Shown in pieces: positions 1 to 9,459 of a stretch of 64,000 bases of DNA. The notes under the pieces are model-generated. The model was not told where the DNA came from. It saw only the letters and a program-made list of their open reading frames with translations, and ran no database searches. Within the stretch, counting starts at the first letter, position 1. Each line of letters opens with the position of its first letter. Made by a program: the position numbers and the translations under genes. Source of the stretch: Paenibacillus polymyxa (GTDB taxonomy: Bacteria > Bacillota > Bacilli > Paenibacillales > Paenibacillaceae); the NCBI RefSeq assembly GCF_015710975.1, contig NZ_CP049783.1, forward strand, positions 4,383,501 through 4,447,500, in the 5' to 3' direction.

Positions 1-1224
1 TAAGACAGCGGTGATCAGGCAAGGGTAAAGCATGGCCCACCCGACAAAGGGGAAAACAACTGCCGTGGAGATGAAGGAAATCCAACTAATGGAAACTCCC
101 CAACGACTCCCGCGTAGGAGCTTGATTCCTGCTGCACAACCCCCTAGATAGGTCAGAATGAAGGTAGCGTTCGGCAATTGGATCAGGTTGGTGAGTGAAA
201 CAGCACCGCTACTGTACAACACCATAATGATCACGAAGCAGACGCTAAGAAAAGCGATGCCCCCGATGGGGGTATGGAAGCGTTGGGATAACACGCCCAT
301 CCAGCGAAAGGCCTGTCCTTGTCGAGATAAAGCATAAGCGACTCGTGAAGCGGCACCCACGTAAGCAATAATAGTAGCGGTGCAAATAAAGATCCCCGTC
401 AAGCCCGCAATGATCGCACCCCATGGCCCGATAGCCCGACTAATCACCCATATGAGCGAAGCATCCGAACCTCCTGCAAGGTAACTTTGTGTGCCTACCG
501 TAGCAAGCGCAGTAAGGAAATAAAGCAAACCCACAATGACGGCTGCAATGGTCACACCTCTAACGGCAGACCGCTCGGGATTGGTAAATTCCTCTGACAT
601 ATGGGACACAGCCTCCCAGCCGATAAAGCACCAGAACAGAATCGCAGCTGCTTGGCCGACAGAAAGCCAGCCATGTGGAACAAACGGCGTGAAGTGAACA
701 GTTTTCATCTGAGGGAGTGCTGCGGCAATAGCGAATATCAGGACGGCAACGATGGCTATAACGACGGCAATCTGAATACGTCCGGCAACCTTCATACCAA
801 TCCAGTTGATGACCAGGCCCACCGCCAGCATGGCAGCGGCCAACAGTATGCGGCTTTCCTCTCCCCAGCCCATAGCTGCGGTCATATAGCCGGCTCCGGT
901 AAGTGCGGCAACAGGGGCCCCAATTGGAACCGACATGAGAAAAAACCACCCGATATAAGCACCAGCACGTGGGGAAAAGGCCAACGTCACAAAATGCGAT
1001 ACCCCTCCCGCATTTGGGAATTTCGCGGATAGAAGTCCCATGGAAAGCGCCATTGGCAGAATGAGCAGGGTCATGAATCCCCATGCCAGCAACGATGCTG
1101 GACCCGCCATTTGGGCGGCAAGACCCGGCACAATCAATACCCCCGAACCCAATACAGCTCCGATATAGAGCGCAATGGCCTGTGGAAGACCAATAGTGGA
1201 TTGAAGCTTATTTTCATTCGTCAT
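1..1224 (-). CDS. APC-family amino-acid permease/exporter, 3' end off the window
   Basis: An open frame runs leftward from an ATG at 1224 to the window edge (408 codons with no stop), so the C-terminus is missing. The protein is almost entirely hydrophobic helices. It opens with the APC-superfamily first-helix signature (IGAVLGSGVLIVPG) and carries FIGWEAVSHMSEEFTNPERS in the middle, as in the YjeH/YfnA branch. YjeH-type members move neutral amino acids such as methionine or branched-chain residues, often outward; that substrate is an inference. Roughly eleven membrane spans are present, so only the last few tens of residues are probably lost. It is divergent from the LysR gene at 1340, a usual regulator-target layout. 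The family is clear and the substrate is not. Confidence 0.85.
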   Translation of the reverse strand, partial: MTNENKLQSTIGLPQAIALYIGAVLGSGVLIVPGLAAQMAGPASLLAWGFMTLLILPMALSMGLLSAKFPNAGGVSHFVTLAFSPRAGAYIGWFFLMSVPIGAPVAALTGAGYMTAAMGWGEESRILLAAAMLAVGLVINWIGMKVAGRIQIAVVIAIVAVLIFAIAAALPQMKTVHFTPFVPHGWLSVGQAAAILFWCFIGWEAVSHMSEEFTNPERSAVRGVTIAAVIVGLLYFLTALATVGTQSYLAGGSDASLIWVISRAIGPWGAIIAGLTGIFICTATIIAYVGAASRVAYALSRQGQAFRWMGVLSQRFHTPIGGIAFLSVCFVIIMVLYSSGAVSLTNLIQLPNATFILTYLGGCAAGIKLLRGSRWGVSISWISFISTAVVFPFVGWAMLYPCLITAVL

Positions 1225-1339
1225 GCAGAAAAGCCTTCTTTCTCTTGTTATTTTCTCCAGCTTATCAGATAATCAATCTATCGGAAAAACGGAATATTAC
1301 GATTGCTTGCATCGGAAAAATCGATTGAAGGAGCGGATT

Positions 1340-2236
1340 ATGGAATCGCGGCATTTGTTTACCTTTATAAATGTGGTGGAGGCAGGCAGTTTTACGCGAG
1401 CAGCGCGTATACTGGATTATGCACAGTCAAGTATTACTGCTCAAATTCAAACACTGGAGACGGAATTGGGTACGCCGCTGTTTGATCGCATTGGCAAGAA
1501 AATCATGCTGACCGATGCCGGGCGACGCCTGCTGCCCTATGCGCAGGAAATTTCCAAGATGCATGCTATGGCTAAGGATGCGCTTCGTTCAGAAACAGAA
1601 TTAACAGGGACGCTAAAAATAGGAGCACCAGAGTCTCTGGCTGCTTTTCGTTTGCCGAGTTTGATCCGTGAGTACAGAGAGCGGTACCCAAAGGTCAAAA
1701 TTGTACTTAAGCCCGGCGAATGCTGGGAATTACGTGATTTGATCCGTTCCGGTGAACTGGATTTGGCTTTTTTGCTTCAACCTGAGACGGAGGATAGAGA
1801 ACTGAATATCACCACGCTTATTCATGAGCCGATGGCGCTGGTTGCGCCTCTGAAGCATTCACTGGTTGCCTGTACACAGGTAGAGCCTGCCGACTTGAAG
1901 GACGAAACCATTTTGCATACGGAGGCTGGATGTACGTACCGAATCCTTTTTGAGCAGTATTTGAACAAACACGGTATTTTTGCAGACCCTAGTCTGGAAT
2001 TTTGGAGCATTGAAGCCATCAAGCAATGCGTCATGGCTGGACTGGGTATTGCGCTGCTTCCGCTAGTTACGGTACAAAATGAGTTGCGAGAAGGGAAAAT
2101 GGCACGTCTAGCCTGGGATGACAGTGAACAGCAGGTGGCTACTCAGGTCGCTTATCATACGAAAAAGTGGAAATCGCCAGCTCTCAGCGAATTTTTACAG
2201 ATCGTTGAGCAGCATGTAACACATTGGCGTGCATGA
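1340..2236 (+). CDS. LysR-family transcriptional regulator
   Basis: 298 aa. Residues 1-60 are a textbook LysR winged HTH (FTFINVVEAGSFTRAARIL, then SSITAQIQTLETELGTPLFDR). The remainder is the periplasmic-binding-like effector domain (LKIGAPESLAAFRLP near 90). The ATG at 1340 is preferred over upstream in-frame codons because it follows GAAGGAG and gives the canonical N-terminus MESRHLFTF. The 115-bp gap to the divergent transporter must hold both promoters and probably the LysR site, though I could not fix a T-N11-A box with certainty. It likely controls the transporter in response to its substrate, and probably itself. The effector is unknown. Confidence 0.9.
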   Translation: MESRHLFTFINVVEAGSFTRAARILDYAQSSITAQIQTLETELGTPLFDRIGKKIMLTDAGRRLLPYAQEISKMHAMAKDALRSETELTGTLKIGAPESLAAFRLPSLIREYRERYPKVKIVLKPGECWELRDLIRSGELDLAFLLQPETEDRELNITTLIHEPMALVAPLKHSLVACTQVEPADLKDETILHTEAGCTYRILFEQYLNKHGIFADPSLEFWSIEAIKQCVMAGLGIALLPLVTVQNELREGKMARLAWDDSEQQVATQVAYHTKKWKSPALSEFLQIVEQHVTHWRA

Positions 2237-2362
2237 GTTCAAGCCATGGCGGCATATGCTTATACAAATAATATTTTTTCCTTTTCGCCTATTCACTCAA
2301 CATTCGCCCACAACCTGCATACATATGTATGGAATGATTGATTGTATGGAGGAGGTTCAAGA

Positions 2363-2920
2363 ATGGCATTAAGTCATAAAAATCGTAGAGAGATTATTAC
2401 CAAAGCGATCTGTGGTAAAGGTCGCAGATTCTCTACCGTAACCCATACCGTAACTCCGCCGAATAATCCGACCAGTATTTTGGGGGCATGGATTATCAAC
2501 CACCAGTATGAAGCTGTGGCGGCTGGAGACGGCATTGAGGTCATCGGGACGTATGATATCAATATTTGGTACTCATACGATAAAAACTCGCAGACCGATG
2601 TGGCTAAGGAAACGGTGTCGTACGTAGAAAATGTGCCGCTCTCGTATCTTGATCCGAAGCACCGGGCGTCTACAGTGGAAGTATCCGCCGAAGCTACACA
2701 GGAGCCAAGTTGCGTTGAGGCCAGTGTGTCTTCTGGAGGTGGCAGCGTAATGATCCGGGTCGAGCGGGAATTTGCGGTGGAGCTGGTGGCGGAAACGAAG
2801 ATTGTTGTAGAAGTATTCCCGTATGGCAGCAGTGACGATTTTGACAAGGACTTTGATTTTGGAGCGGAAGAGGGGGACTATGAGGAGCTCGACCCCGACC
2901 TCATTGACGACGAGCTCTGA
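2363..2920 (+). CDS. cotE: outer spore coat morphogenetic protein CotE
   Basis: 185 aa; CotE of Bacillus subtilis is 181 aa. Recognisable stretches are REIITKAICGKGRRFS at the N-terminus, SILGAWIINHQYEA, YDINIWYSY, EREFAVELVAETKIVVEV, and an acidic tail ending in DDEL. CotE coats the forespore on the mother-cell side and recruits most outer-coat proteins. The start at 2363 follows GGAGGAGGTTC; an in-frame ATG at 2342 lies ahead of that ribosome site and is rejected. A CATACATAT element at 2318-2326 resembles a SigE -10 box, 37 bp before the start, but I see no convincing -35. A strong terminator follows. Its place just upstream of mutS-mutL matches Bacillus. Confidence 0.93.
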   Translation: MALSHKNRREIITKAICGKGRRFSTVTHTVTPPNNPTSILGAWIINHQYEAVAAGDGIEVIGTYDINIWYSYDKNSQTDVAKETVSYVENVPLSYLDPKHRASTVEVSAEATQEPSCVEASVSSGGGSVMIRVEREFAVELVAETKIVVEVFPYGSSDDFDKDFDFGAEEGDYEELDPDLIDDEL

Positions 2921-2933
2921 CAGGAGTGACCAA

Positions 2934-2999
2934 AAAGAGGGCCACTTTACTCTTTGCGCCGGCTGATATTGCGCAGGGGGCAAAGGCCCTCCTTTTTTG
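2934..2999 (+). terminator. Rho-independent terminator of cotE
   Basis: GAGGGCC at 2937-2943 pairs with GGCCCTC at 2985-2991, followed by TTTTTT at 2993-2998. The loop is long and includes further GC-rich pairing. It separates cotE from the amidoligase gene. Confidence 0.8.
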
Positions 3000-3043
3000 T
3001 CGTTTTGGATCGTTGAAGTCCGTACGTAGAACGAAGGGGGAGT

Positions 3044-4279
3044 ATGATGCGGCAACCGGGACAGGCGCTCAAACGCTTCAGAGAGATGACGGATGATGAA
3101 AAAATGCGCAGACTGGAGCGTTCAGGTATATCGGTTCGTTGGCTGAATGAGAGTGCAGCAGATTTTACGATCGGCTACGCGGTGCAAATCCATCAACTGC
3201 GGGGACTGGAAATCCGTAGACGTGCCCTCGAAGGTTCTACCAAAGTTAGCACATATGATTTGTCTGAACTAGATTCTCAATCCCCGCTCTATGTCCGGAT
3301 GGAGCGGCTGGCTGTACGTGCGTTGTATACACTCGGTTTGGACAGTGGTGAGGTAGTGCTGACGCCGCTGGGAGAGCGTAATTGTCAGATTCGCCAAGTC
3401 TTGGCACAGCCCTGGCTGAACGATAGACGTTTGGCCACGCTATACGAAGTTGCTGCTCGTGAAGAGGATGCTCCGGGAGAAGAACTTTCAGCAGAACGGG
3501 GGAGCGCGCGACTATTAATCGGAATGGACCCCGAATTTGTGCTGGTTCGTATGCCAGAGGGGAGGGTTGTTCCGGCTTCTAGATATTTGGGCCGACTAGG
3601 CATAGCTGGCTGCGATGCCGTTACCCGCCGAGGGCGAACGCTGTATCCGGTTGCTGAGCTTCGTCCTGCCCCGAGCGAAGATCCGGCTCGTCTGCTGAGG
3701 CATCTGCGCCAAGCTTTTGCAACAGCAGCTCGGCGTATTGACGACCGCACGCTTATCTGGCAGGCGGGCGGAATGCCGCAGCCAGGTTTTCCCCTGGGCG
3801 GACACCTGCATTTCAGCGGTGTTCCGCTAAATGGTGCCCTACTTAGGGCACTAGATAACTATTTGGCGTTGCCTCTGGCGCTGCTAGAAGATAAGCGCTC
3901 GGCTCGGCGCAGACCGCATTATGGCAATTTGGGCGATTTTCGCCGTCAGTCTTACGGAGGCTTTGAATATCGTACACTGCCTAGTTTTCTAATCTCGCCA
4001 CAGCTGGCGAAAGGTGTGATTGGGATGGCGTTTCTGATCGCTTCCCAATATTCACGTTTGCAGCGTAGGCCGCTGGGAGAAGAAGAGGCTCACAGAGCTT
4101 TTTATGAAGGAAACCAGGTTGTACTTAGAGAGTATATGGAGCCAGTTATTTTAGATATGGTTTCACTAGAGATCTATTCTCAATATGAAGCTTATATAGC
4201 GCCGCTGCTGGATAGCCTTCGCCGAGGAAAACAATGGGATGAAACACGGGATTTGCGCCCGTACTGGAAGCTTTCGTAA
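3044..4279 (+). CDS. phiEco32-like amidoligase-type 2 (COOH-NH2 ligase) family protein
   Basis: 411 aa. The central part reads LLIGMDPEFVLVR, then LYPVAELRPAPSEDP, GGHLHFSG and GGFEYRTLPSFL. This is the metal/ATP-binding signature set of the glutamine-synthetase-fold COOH-NH2 ligases first noted around phage phiEco32 (acidic DPEF and ELRP, histidine-rich GGHLHF, arginine in EYR). Such enzymes would join an amine to a carboxylate at the cost of ATP; the substrate here is unknown. The first ~130 residues lack these motifs and look like a separate lead domain. The start ATG follows AAGGGGGA. It lies between cotE and mutS with its own upstream terminator. Family assignment rests on motifs I recognise. 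Confidence 0.75.
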   Translation: MMRQPGQALKRFREMTDDEKMRRLERSGISVRWLNESAADFTIGYAVQIHQLRGLEIRRRALEGSTKVSTYDLSELDSQSPLYVRMERLAVRALYTLGLDSGEVVLTPLGERNCQIRQVLAQPWLNDRRLATLYEVAAREEDAPGEELSAERGSARLLIGMDPEFVLVRMPEGRVVPASRYLGRLGIAGCDAVTRRGRTLYPVAELRPAPSEDPARLLRHLRQAFATAARRIDDRTLIWQAGGMPQPGFPLGGHLHFSGVPLNGALLRALDNYLALPLALLEDKRSARRRPHYGNLGDFRRQSYGGFEYRTLPSFLISPQLAKGVIGMAFLIASQYSRLQRRPLGEEEAHRAFYEGNQVVLREYMEPVILDMVSLEIYSQYEAYIAPLLDSLRRGKQWDETRDLRPYWKLS

Positions 4280-4328
4280 AATCAGGTGTCAACACCCGAG
4301 AGGGTTTCATGTTATCGACTGTCATTTT

Positions 4329-4337
4329 TGATATAAT
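4329..4337 (+). promoter_or_regulatory. extended -10 promoter candidate for mutS
   Basis: TGATATAAT, an extended -10 with a perfect TATAAT at 4332-4337, lies 51 bp before the mutS start. No good -35 sits at the usual spacing, as is common for extended -10 promoters. Confidence 0.5.
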
Positions 4338-4388
4338 GAAAGATAATTATAAGATTAACGGAACAAAGTGTGGAGGTTAGGTAACGGT

Positions 4389-7208
4389 ATGTCTAAATAT
4401 ACACCGATGATCGAGCAATATTTATCTATAAAAGAGCAGGCTAAAGATGCATTTTTGTTTTTCCGCCTAGGGGATTTTTACGAGATGTTTTTTGATGATG
4501 CGATTCTTGCATCCAAGGAGCTGGAAATTACACTGACTGGTCGTGAGGGTGGCGTCGCGGAGAAAATTCCAATGTGCGGCGTGCCTTATCATTCAGCAGA
4601 AAATTACATACAACGCCTTATTGAGAAGGGTTATAAGGTGGCTATCTGTGAGCAAATGGAGGAAGCCTCAGCTACGAAGGGAATGGTGCGGCGGGATATC
4701 GTCCGTGTTGTGACCCCGGGTACGGTCATGGAGGGCAAAGTGCTGGGTGATAAATCCAACAACTACATGGTATGTGTCACAGAGACGGACGGGATGCTGG
4801 CGCTGGCGGCATGCGACTTGTCGACAGGTGAACTCTATGTGACTTCCGTACCTGATTCGAAAGAATGGCTATTAGATGAAATTAACATTTATGAGCCGTC
4901 CGAAATGTTGGGAGATGGTCATTTGCTCGATTTCGTGACCTCCCGTATGTCCCCTGTTGGAAGGCGGGTTGTGTATACGGCGTGGGACAAATCCAAAGAT
5001 GATCTGGTACGGGATCAATTTGGTGAAGCCACGTGGGCAAGGCTTACGGAGGAACGCAGACGGTGCGTATCGCGCCTGATTTCCTATTTAAATGAAACGC
5101 AAAAAAGATCGTTAGGTCAACTGACCCAAATCTCGGTCTATGAGCCTAATCATTTTATGATTCTGGATCCATTTACCCGCCGGAATCTGGAACTGGTGGA
5201 GACGGTGCGTGAACGCTCCAAGAAAGGCTCGCTGCTGTGGCTGTTGGATCGGACAGAGACATCCATGGGCGCACGTTTGTTGCGTCGTTGGATCGACAAG
5301 CCGCTGTTGAGTAGCAATTTAATTGAGGAACGGTTAGAAGCGGTAGACAAGCTATACCACCAGTTTATTTTCCGCGAGGATGTACGTGCTCAGCTTAAAG
5401 AGATTTACGACCTAGAGCGTTTGGTAGGACGGATCGCTTTTGGTAGTGCTAATGCACGAGATTTGATCGCCCTCAAGCTGTCTTTGGCCCAAATTCCGTC
5501 TTTACGTGAGCTGTGCGCTGAATCTCCGTCGGATACGCTGAGACGGATTGCACAAACATTGGACAGCTGTACAGACCTGTGTACGCTAATTGAGGAAGCA
5601 GTGGCCGATGAACCCCCGATTTCCGTAAGAGATGGAGGGCTTATAAAGGAAGGCTACCATCAGCATCTGGACGAACTGCGTGAGGCAAGTGTGAATGGTA
5701 AGCGTTGGATTGCTGAGTTGGAGGCCAAGGAACGTGTAGCAACCGGCATTCGGTCGCTCAAAATCGGATACAACAAAGTGTTTGGTTATTACATCGAGGT
5801 GACCAAATCCAATTTGGCTTCATTACCGGAAGGTCGATATGAACGCAAACAGACGTTGGCGAATGCAGAACGGTATATCACACCGGAATTGAAGGAAAAG
5901 GAATCGCTGATTCTGGAAGCTGAGGATAAAATGGTGGATCTGGAGTACACGCTTTTCTCCGAGCTTCGCGGTAAACTGAACGCTGAAATTCCCCGTTTGC
6001 AAAAGCTGGCAGAGCAAGTTGCTGAAATCGACGTGTATCAGTCGCTGGCAACGGTTAGCGCGGAACGTGGATTCGTGAAACCTGAGCTGACAACAGGATA
6101 TGATTTTGTAGTGGAACAGGGACGGCACCCGGTTGTGGAGGCCGTAATGAAAGATGGTGGCTTTATCGCCAACAACACAGTGTTGGAAGAAGCCGATGCG
6201 CATATTCTACTCATCACCGGTCCGAATATGGCTGGGAAAAGTACGTATATGCGTCAGGTTGCCCTCATTGCGATTATGGCTCAAATTGGCTGCTTTGTCC
6301 CGGCTGCACGTGCTAAAGTGCCGATGCTGGATCGCATTTTCACACGGATCGGCGCTGCGGATGATCTCATCGGCGGGCAGAGTACGTTTATGGTCGAAAT
6401 GGCGGATATTCAAGTCATGACGGACAAGGCAACTCCGCGAAGCTTGATTATTATTGATGAACTGGGACGAGGGACGTCCACCAGCGAAGGGATGGCAATT
6501 GCACAAGCGGTCATCGAATTTGTGCATGATACGATTGGTTGTAAGGCGCTGGTATCTACGCATTTCCATGAGCTGGCCCATTTGGAGCAAGGTCTGTCTT
6601 CGCTGCGAAATTACTCCATGGCTGTGCAGGAAAGCGGCGATAAGGTGAATTTCCTGCGCAAGCTCATACCAGGCGCGGCTAGCAGTAGCTATGGTATTTA
6701 TTGTGCCCGGCTTGCAGGTTTGCCTAATAACATTATTGAGCGAGCGAATGGTCTGCTGTATGGTTTTGAACAGGCGGCAGCTCAAGTAACGGCGGGCACC
6801 GAGGCTGTAGGAGGAGCGAAGGAAGGGACTGATCTTCGTACAGTGTCAGAGACAGAAGAAATTTCTCCAATGTCCGCAAAATATGTAGGCCAGACATTGT
6901 CAGCGAACGGAGATACAGCACCACAAGTCCAGTCTGGATCACACCAAGCCACCCTGGTAAAAGAAGATGCTTTACAGATTGTGGAAGATTCAGGTGAGTT
7001 GGAGCGATCAGCTTCTGACGTGGTACAGCTGTCCATTTTCGGAGAGCAGGATCTTGCTCCCTCCAAGCCACACCCAGAGACGGTAGAAGCTAATCCGATC
7101 GTGCGCCAAATTTTGCGGAAGGTGAAAAATGCTGATGTCATGAACATGACACCCTTACAGGCAATGCAATTGTTAAATGAATTAAAAAATAAAGCCAATG
7201 GTCTGTAA
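4389..7208 (+). CDS. mutS: DNA mismatch repair protein MutS
   Basis: 939 aa. MutS finds mismatches and small loops and, with ATP, recruits MutL. The N-terminus carries the mismatch-contacting Phe-X-Glu in GDFYEMFFDD (about residues 30-40). Further on are the connector, core and clamp domains (YNKVFGYYIEVTK), then the ABC-type ATPase with Walker A GPNMAGKST near 611, DELGRGTST and a STHFHEL switch. The ATG at 4389 follows GTGGAGGTTAG; an upstream in-frame ATG at 4368 has no ribosome site. It is some 80 residues longer than B. subtilis MutS because of a low-complexity stretch at about residues 800-890, before the conserved helix-turn-helix tail. It is followed by mutL after 70 bp, very probably one operon. 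Confidence 0.97.
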   Translation: MSKYTPMIEQYLSIKEQAKDAFLFFRLGDFYEMFFDDAILASKELEITLTGREGGVAEKIPMCGVPYHSAENYIQRLIEKGYKVAICEQMEEASATKGMVRRDIVRVVTPGTVMEGKVLGDKSNNYMVCVTETDGMLALAACDLSTGELYVTSVPDSKEWLLDEINIYEPSEMLGDGHLLDFVTSRMSPVGRRVVYTAWDKSKDDLVRDQFGEATWARLTEERRRCVSRLISYLNETQKRSLGQLTQISVYEPNHFMILDPFTRRNLELVETVRERSKKGSLLWLLDRTETSMGARLLRRWIDKPLLSSNLIEERLEAVDKLYHQFIFREDVRAQLKEIYDLERLVGRIAFGSANARDLIALKLSLAQIPSLRELCAESPSDTLRRIAQTLDSCTDLCTLIEEAVADEPPISVRDGGLIKEGYHQHLDELREASVNGKRWIAELEAKERVATGIRSLKIGYNKVFGYYIEVTKSNLASLPEGRYERKQTLANAERYITPELKEKESLILEAEDKMVDLEYTLFSELRGKLNAEIPRLQKLAEQVAEIDVYQSLATVSAERGFVKPELTTGYDFVVEQGRHPVVEAVMKDGGFIANNTVLEEADAHILLITGPNMAGKSTYMRQVALIAIMAQIGCFVPAARAKVPMLDRIFTRIGAADDLIGGQSTFMVEMADIQVMTDKATPRSLIIIDELGRGTSTSEGMAIAQAVIEFVHDTIGCKALVSTHFHELAHLEQGLSSLRNYSMAVQESGDKVNFLRKLIPGAASSSYGIYCARLAGLPNNIIERANGLLYGFEQAAAQVTAGTEAVGGAKEGTDLRTVSETEEISPMSAKYVGQTLSANGDTAPQVQSGSHQATLVKEDALQIVEDSGELERSASDVVQLSIFGEQDLAPSKPHPETVEANPIVRQILRKVKNADVMNMTPLQAMQLLNELKNKANGL

Positions 7209-7278
7209 TTAAAAATATTAGGCATTATTATTTTGCTTATTTTTCATCACACTTTGAAGTCAGGAGGAGGTTAAAAGG

Positions 7279-9447
7279 ATGTCTAAAATTCGAGTGCTAG
7301 ATGAGCATATTGCGAACCAGATTGCTGCCGGTGAGGTCGTGGAACGTCCAGCCTCCGTCGTGAAGGAACTGGTGGAAAATGCGATTGATGCGGGCGGTAC
7401 ACGAGTGGACGTATGGGTAGAAGAGGGCGGCCTGCAAAGTATTCGGGTGACGGATAATGGCAGTGGGATAGAGCCCGAAGACGTGGAAACGGCATTTTAT
7501 CGGCACGCGACAAGCAAAATCGGACATGGCCGCGACCTATTCCAAATCACAAGTCTCGGCTTCCGGGGAGAGGCATTGCCCAGTATAGCGGCTGTATCGA
7601 AAGTAGAGCTGCTTACAGCAGCAGGAGATGACGGCCGTGCCCGTAAACTGGTGATTGAGGGCGGTAAACTGGTACTTCACGAGGATGCTGCTGGTAGGCA
7701 GGGGACGGATTTTACCGTACGCGATCTGTTTTATAATACACCTGCACGGCTAAAATATATGAAAACAATCCAGACGGAGTTGGGGCACATTTCGGATGTA
7801 TTGTACCGAATGGCGCTTTCGCACCCGGAAGTGGCCTTCACATTGCGGCATAATGGTAATACATTGTTACAAACGCTAGGTAATGGTGATTTGCTCCAAG
7901 TGATTGCTGCTATTTACGGAACTTCTGCAGCAAAATCAATGTTGATGGTGGAAGGAGAAAGCCTTGATTACCGAATAAGCGGCTATGTCAGTCGCCCAGA
8001 GTGGACCCGATCGAATCGCAATGCAATTTCGACAGTAGTGAATGGACGATTTGTGCGAAGCTATGGGCTCAATCAGGCACTGCTCAAGGCGTATCATACT
8101 TTGTTGCCGATCAATCGTTATCCGCTGGCTGTGATCCAACTAAACATGCATCCTTCTTTGGTGGATGTTAACGTCCATCCAGCCAAGCTGGAGGTGAGGT
8201 TCAGTAAAGAAGCTGAACTGTTTCAGTTGGTTGAAGATTCGGTAAAAGCTGTTTTAGGGCAGCAAGTGCTGATTCCGAAGGCAGTTAAACGCGAAATTGG
8301 CGGTAAGGATAGTGGCTCGTTTGTGCAGGAGCAGTTTCATTTCTCGAAAGGAAATGGTGCAGAAGTAGATGCTTCTTCGGATAATGGTCATAATCGAACG
8401 CTACCTCTTTCTATGGCTTCGCCGCAGGTCCAGGAATCGACACAATCCAATCACTTGACCAGTAATGAAGAGAAGAAGAAGATTAGCCAGGAGCGTGAGC
8501 AACATCCGAGTAGGGAGAGGAGCCATTCAGTCAATGGACAGGCAAACACTCTCGCTCGTCAAAGTATCAGTGATGACGAACTGGATGCAGATTTTGTGGA
8601 AGAAAACAACGGGAGTGATGATAGAGGGAGCGTGTCACTTCCTGATGGGATGACTACACGGATATCCACAGGAGATCATGCCGAAACAGATGTCTCTTCC
8701 TCGTACAGCGAAGGGATACAGGAAACGGCTGCTTCTGCCGCTTACCGTTCTTCTGTTTCCCCCCTTGCAGACAACACTACTAAATTCACGGATCAGAAGA
8801 CGCACCAGGAACGTCTGAAGACAGAGCAATTGGCAGCGTTGTCGGGGGCAGCTCCTGAGGTGCCTACTTTTCCTGAGCTGAATTTAATCGGTCAGCACCA
8901 TGGAACCTATCTGATTGCACAGAACGACCAGGGCTTGTATTTAATTGATCAGCATGCCGCCCATGAACGGGTCAATTACGAATTTTATTACGAAAAATTT
9001 GGCAATCCTGAATCAGTATCACAGGAGTTGTTACTGCCAATTACATTGGAATTTACGCCTTCCGAAACGGAAAAATTGAAAACAAGGTTGCATTGGTTTG
9101 AACAGGCGGGGGTGTATTTGGAACATTTTGGCGGGCAAACCTTCCGTGTCAGCTCATATCCGTACTGGCTCCCCAAAGGAGAAGAAGCGGATGTCATTGA
9201 GGAAATGGCTGGATGGGTGCTGGAGGAAAAAGCCATTGATCTAGCTAAACTGCGGGAGGCAGCCTCAATCATGTGCTCCTGCCGGGCTTCGATTAAAGCA
9301 AATCAGAAGCTGACTGACCGACAGGCCGTCGTGCTGTTAGAACGTTTGGCAGCCTGCAAACAACCCTATACCTGCCCCCATGGGCGCCCCATCGTTGTTT
9401 CCTTTTCCACATATGATTTGGAGAAGCTGTTTAAAAGAGTAATGTAA
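7279..9447 (+). CDS. mutL: DNA mismatch repair endonuclease MutL
   Basis: 722 aa. The GHKL ATPase comes first: NQIAAGEVVERPASVVKEL, DNGSGI, ATSKI and GFRGEALPSI within the first 110 residues. The linker, about 340-525, is polar, low in complexity and long. The C-terminal dimerisation/nuclease domain carries the metal-binding motif DQHAAHERVNYE (D557), then SCRASIKANQKL and CPHGRP (C699). These mark a nicking MutL as in bacteria lacking MutH, so strand incision in this organism is likely MutL-dependent. Ribosome site AGGAGGAGG lies upstream of the ATG. The gene is followed after 12 bp by the methyltransferase gene, suggesting co-transcription. Confidence 0.97.
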   Translation: MSKIRVLDEHIANQIAAGEVVERPASVVKELVENAIDAGGTRVDVWVEEGGLQSIRVTDNGSGIEPEDVETAFYRHATSKIGHGRDLFQITSLGFRGEALPSIAAVSKVELLTAAGDDGRARKLVIEGGKLVLHEDAAGRQGTDFTVRDLFYNTPARLKYMKTIQTELGHISDVLYRMALSHPEVAFTLRHNGNTLLQTLGNGDLLQVIAAIYGTSAAKSMLMVEGESLDYRISGYVSRPEWTRSNRNAISTVVNGRFVRSYGLNQALLKAYHTLLPINRYPLAVIQLNMHPSLVDVNVHPAKLEVRFSKEAELFQLVEDSVKAVLGQQVLIPKAVKREIGGKDSGSFVQEQFHFSKGNGAEVDASSDNGHNRTLPLSMASPQVQESTQSNHLTSNEEKKKISQEREQHPSRERSHSVNGQANTLARQSISDDELDADFVEENNGSDDRGSVSLPDGMTTRISTGDHAETDVSSSYSEGIQETAASAAYRSSVSPLADNTTKFTDQKTHQERLKTEQLAALSGAAPEVPTFPELNLIGQHHGTYLIAQNDQGLYLIDQHAAHERVNYEFYYEKFGNPESVSQELLLPITLEFTPSETEKLKTRLHWFEQAGVYLEHFGGQTFRVSSYPYWLPKGEEADVIEEMAGWVLEEKAIDLAKLREAASIMCSCRASIKANQKLTDRQAVVLLERLAACKQPYTCPHGRPIVVSFSTYDLEKLFKRVM

Positions 9448-9459
9448 GGGAGTATAAAT

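Noticed and set aside
560..1084. 174-codon reverse-strand ORF and the overlapping + strand ORF at 601-1032
   Set aside because: Shadow frames of the APC transporter, which runs unbroken on the reverse strand from 1224 to the window edge.
2318..2326. SigE promoter for cotE
   Set aside because: The -10 CATACATAT is plausible but I found no matching -35 at the right spacing, so it is only mentioned under cotE.
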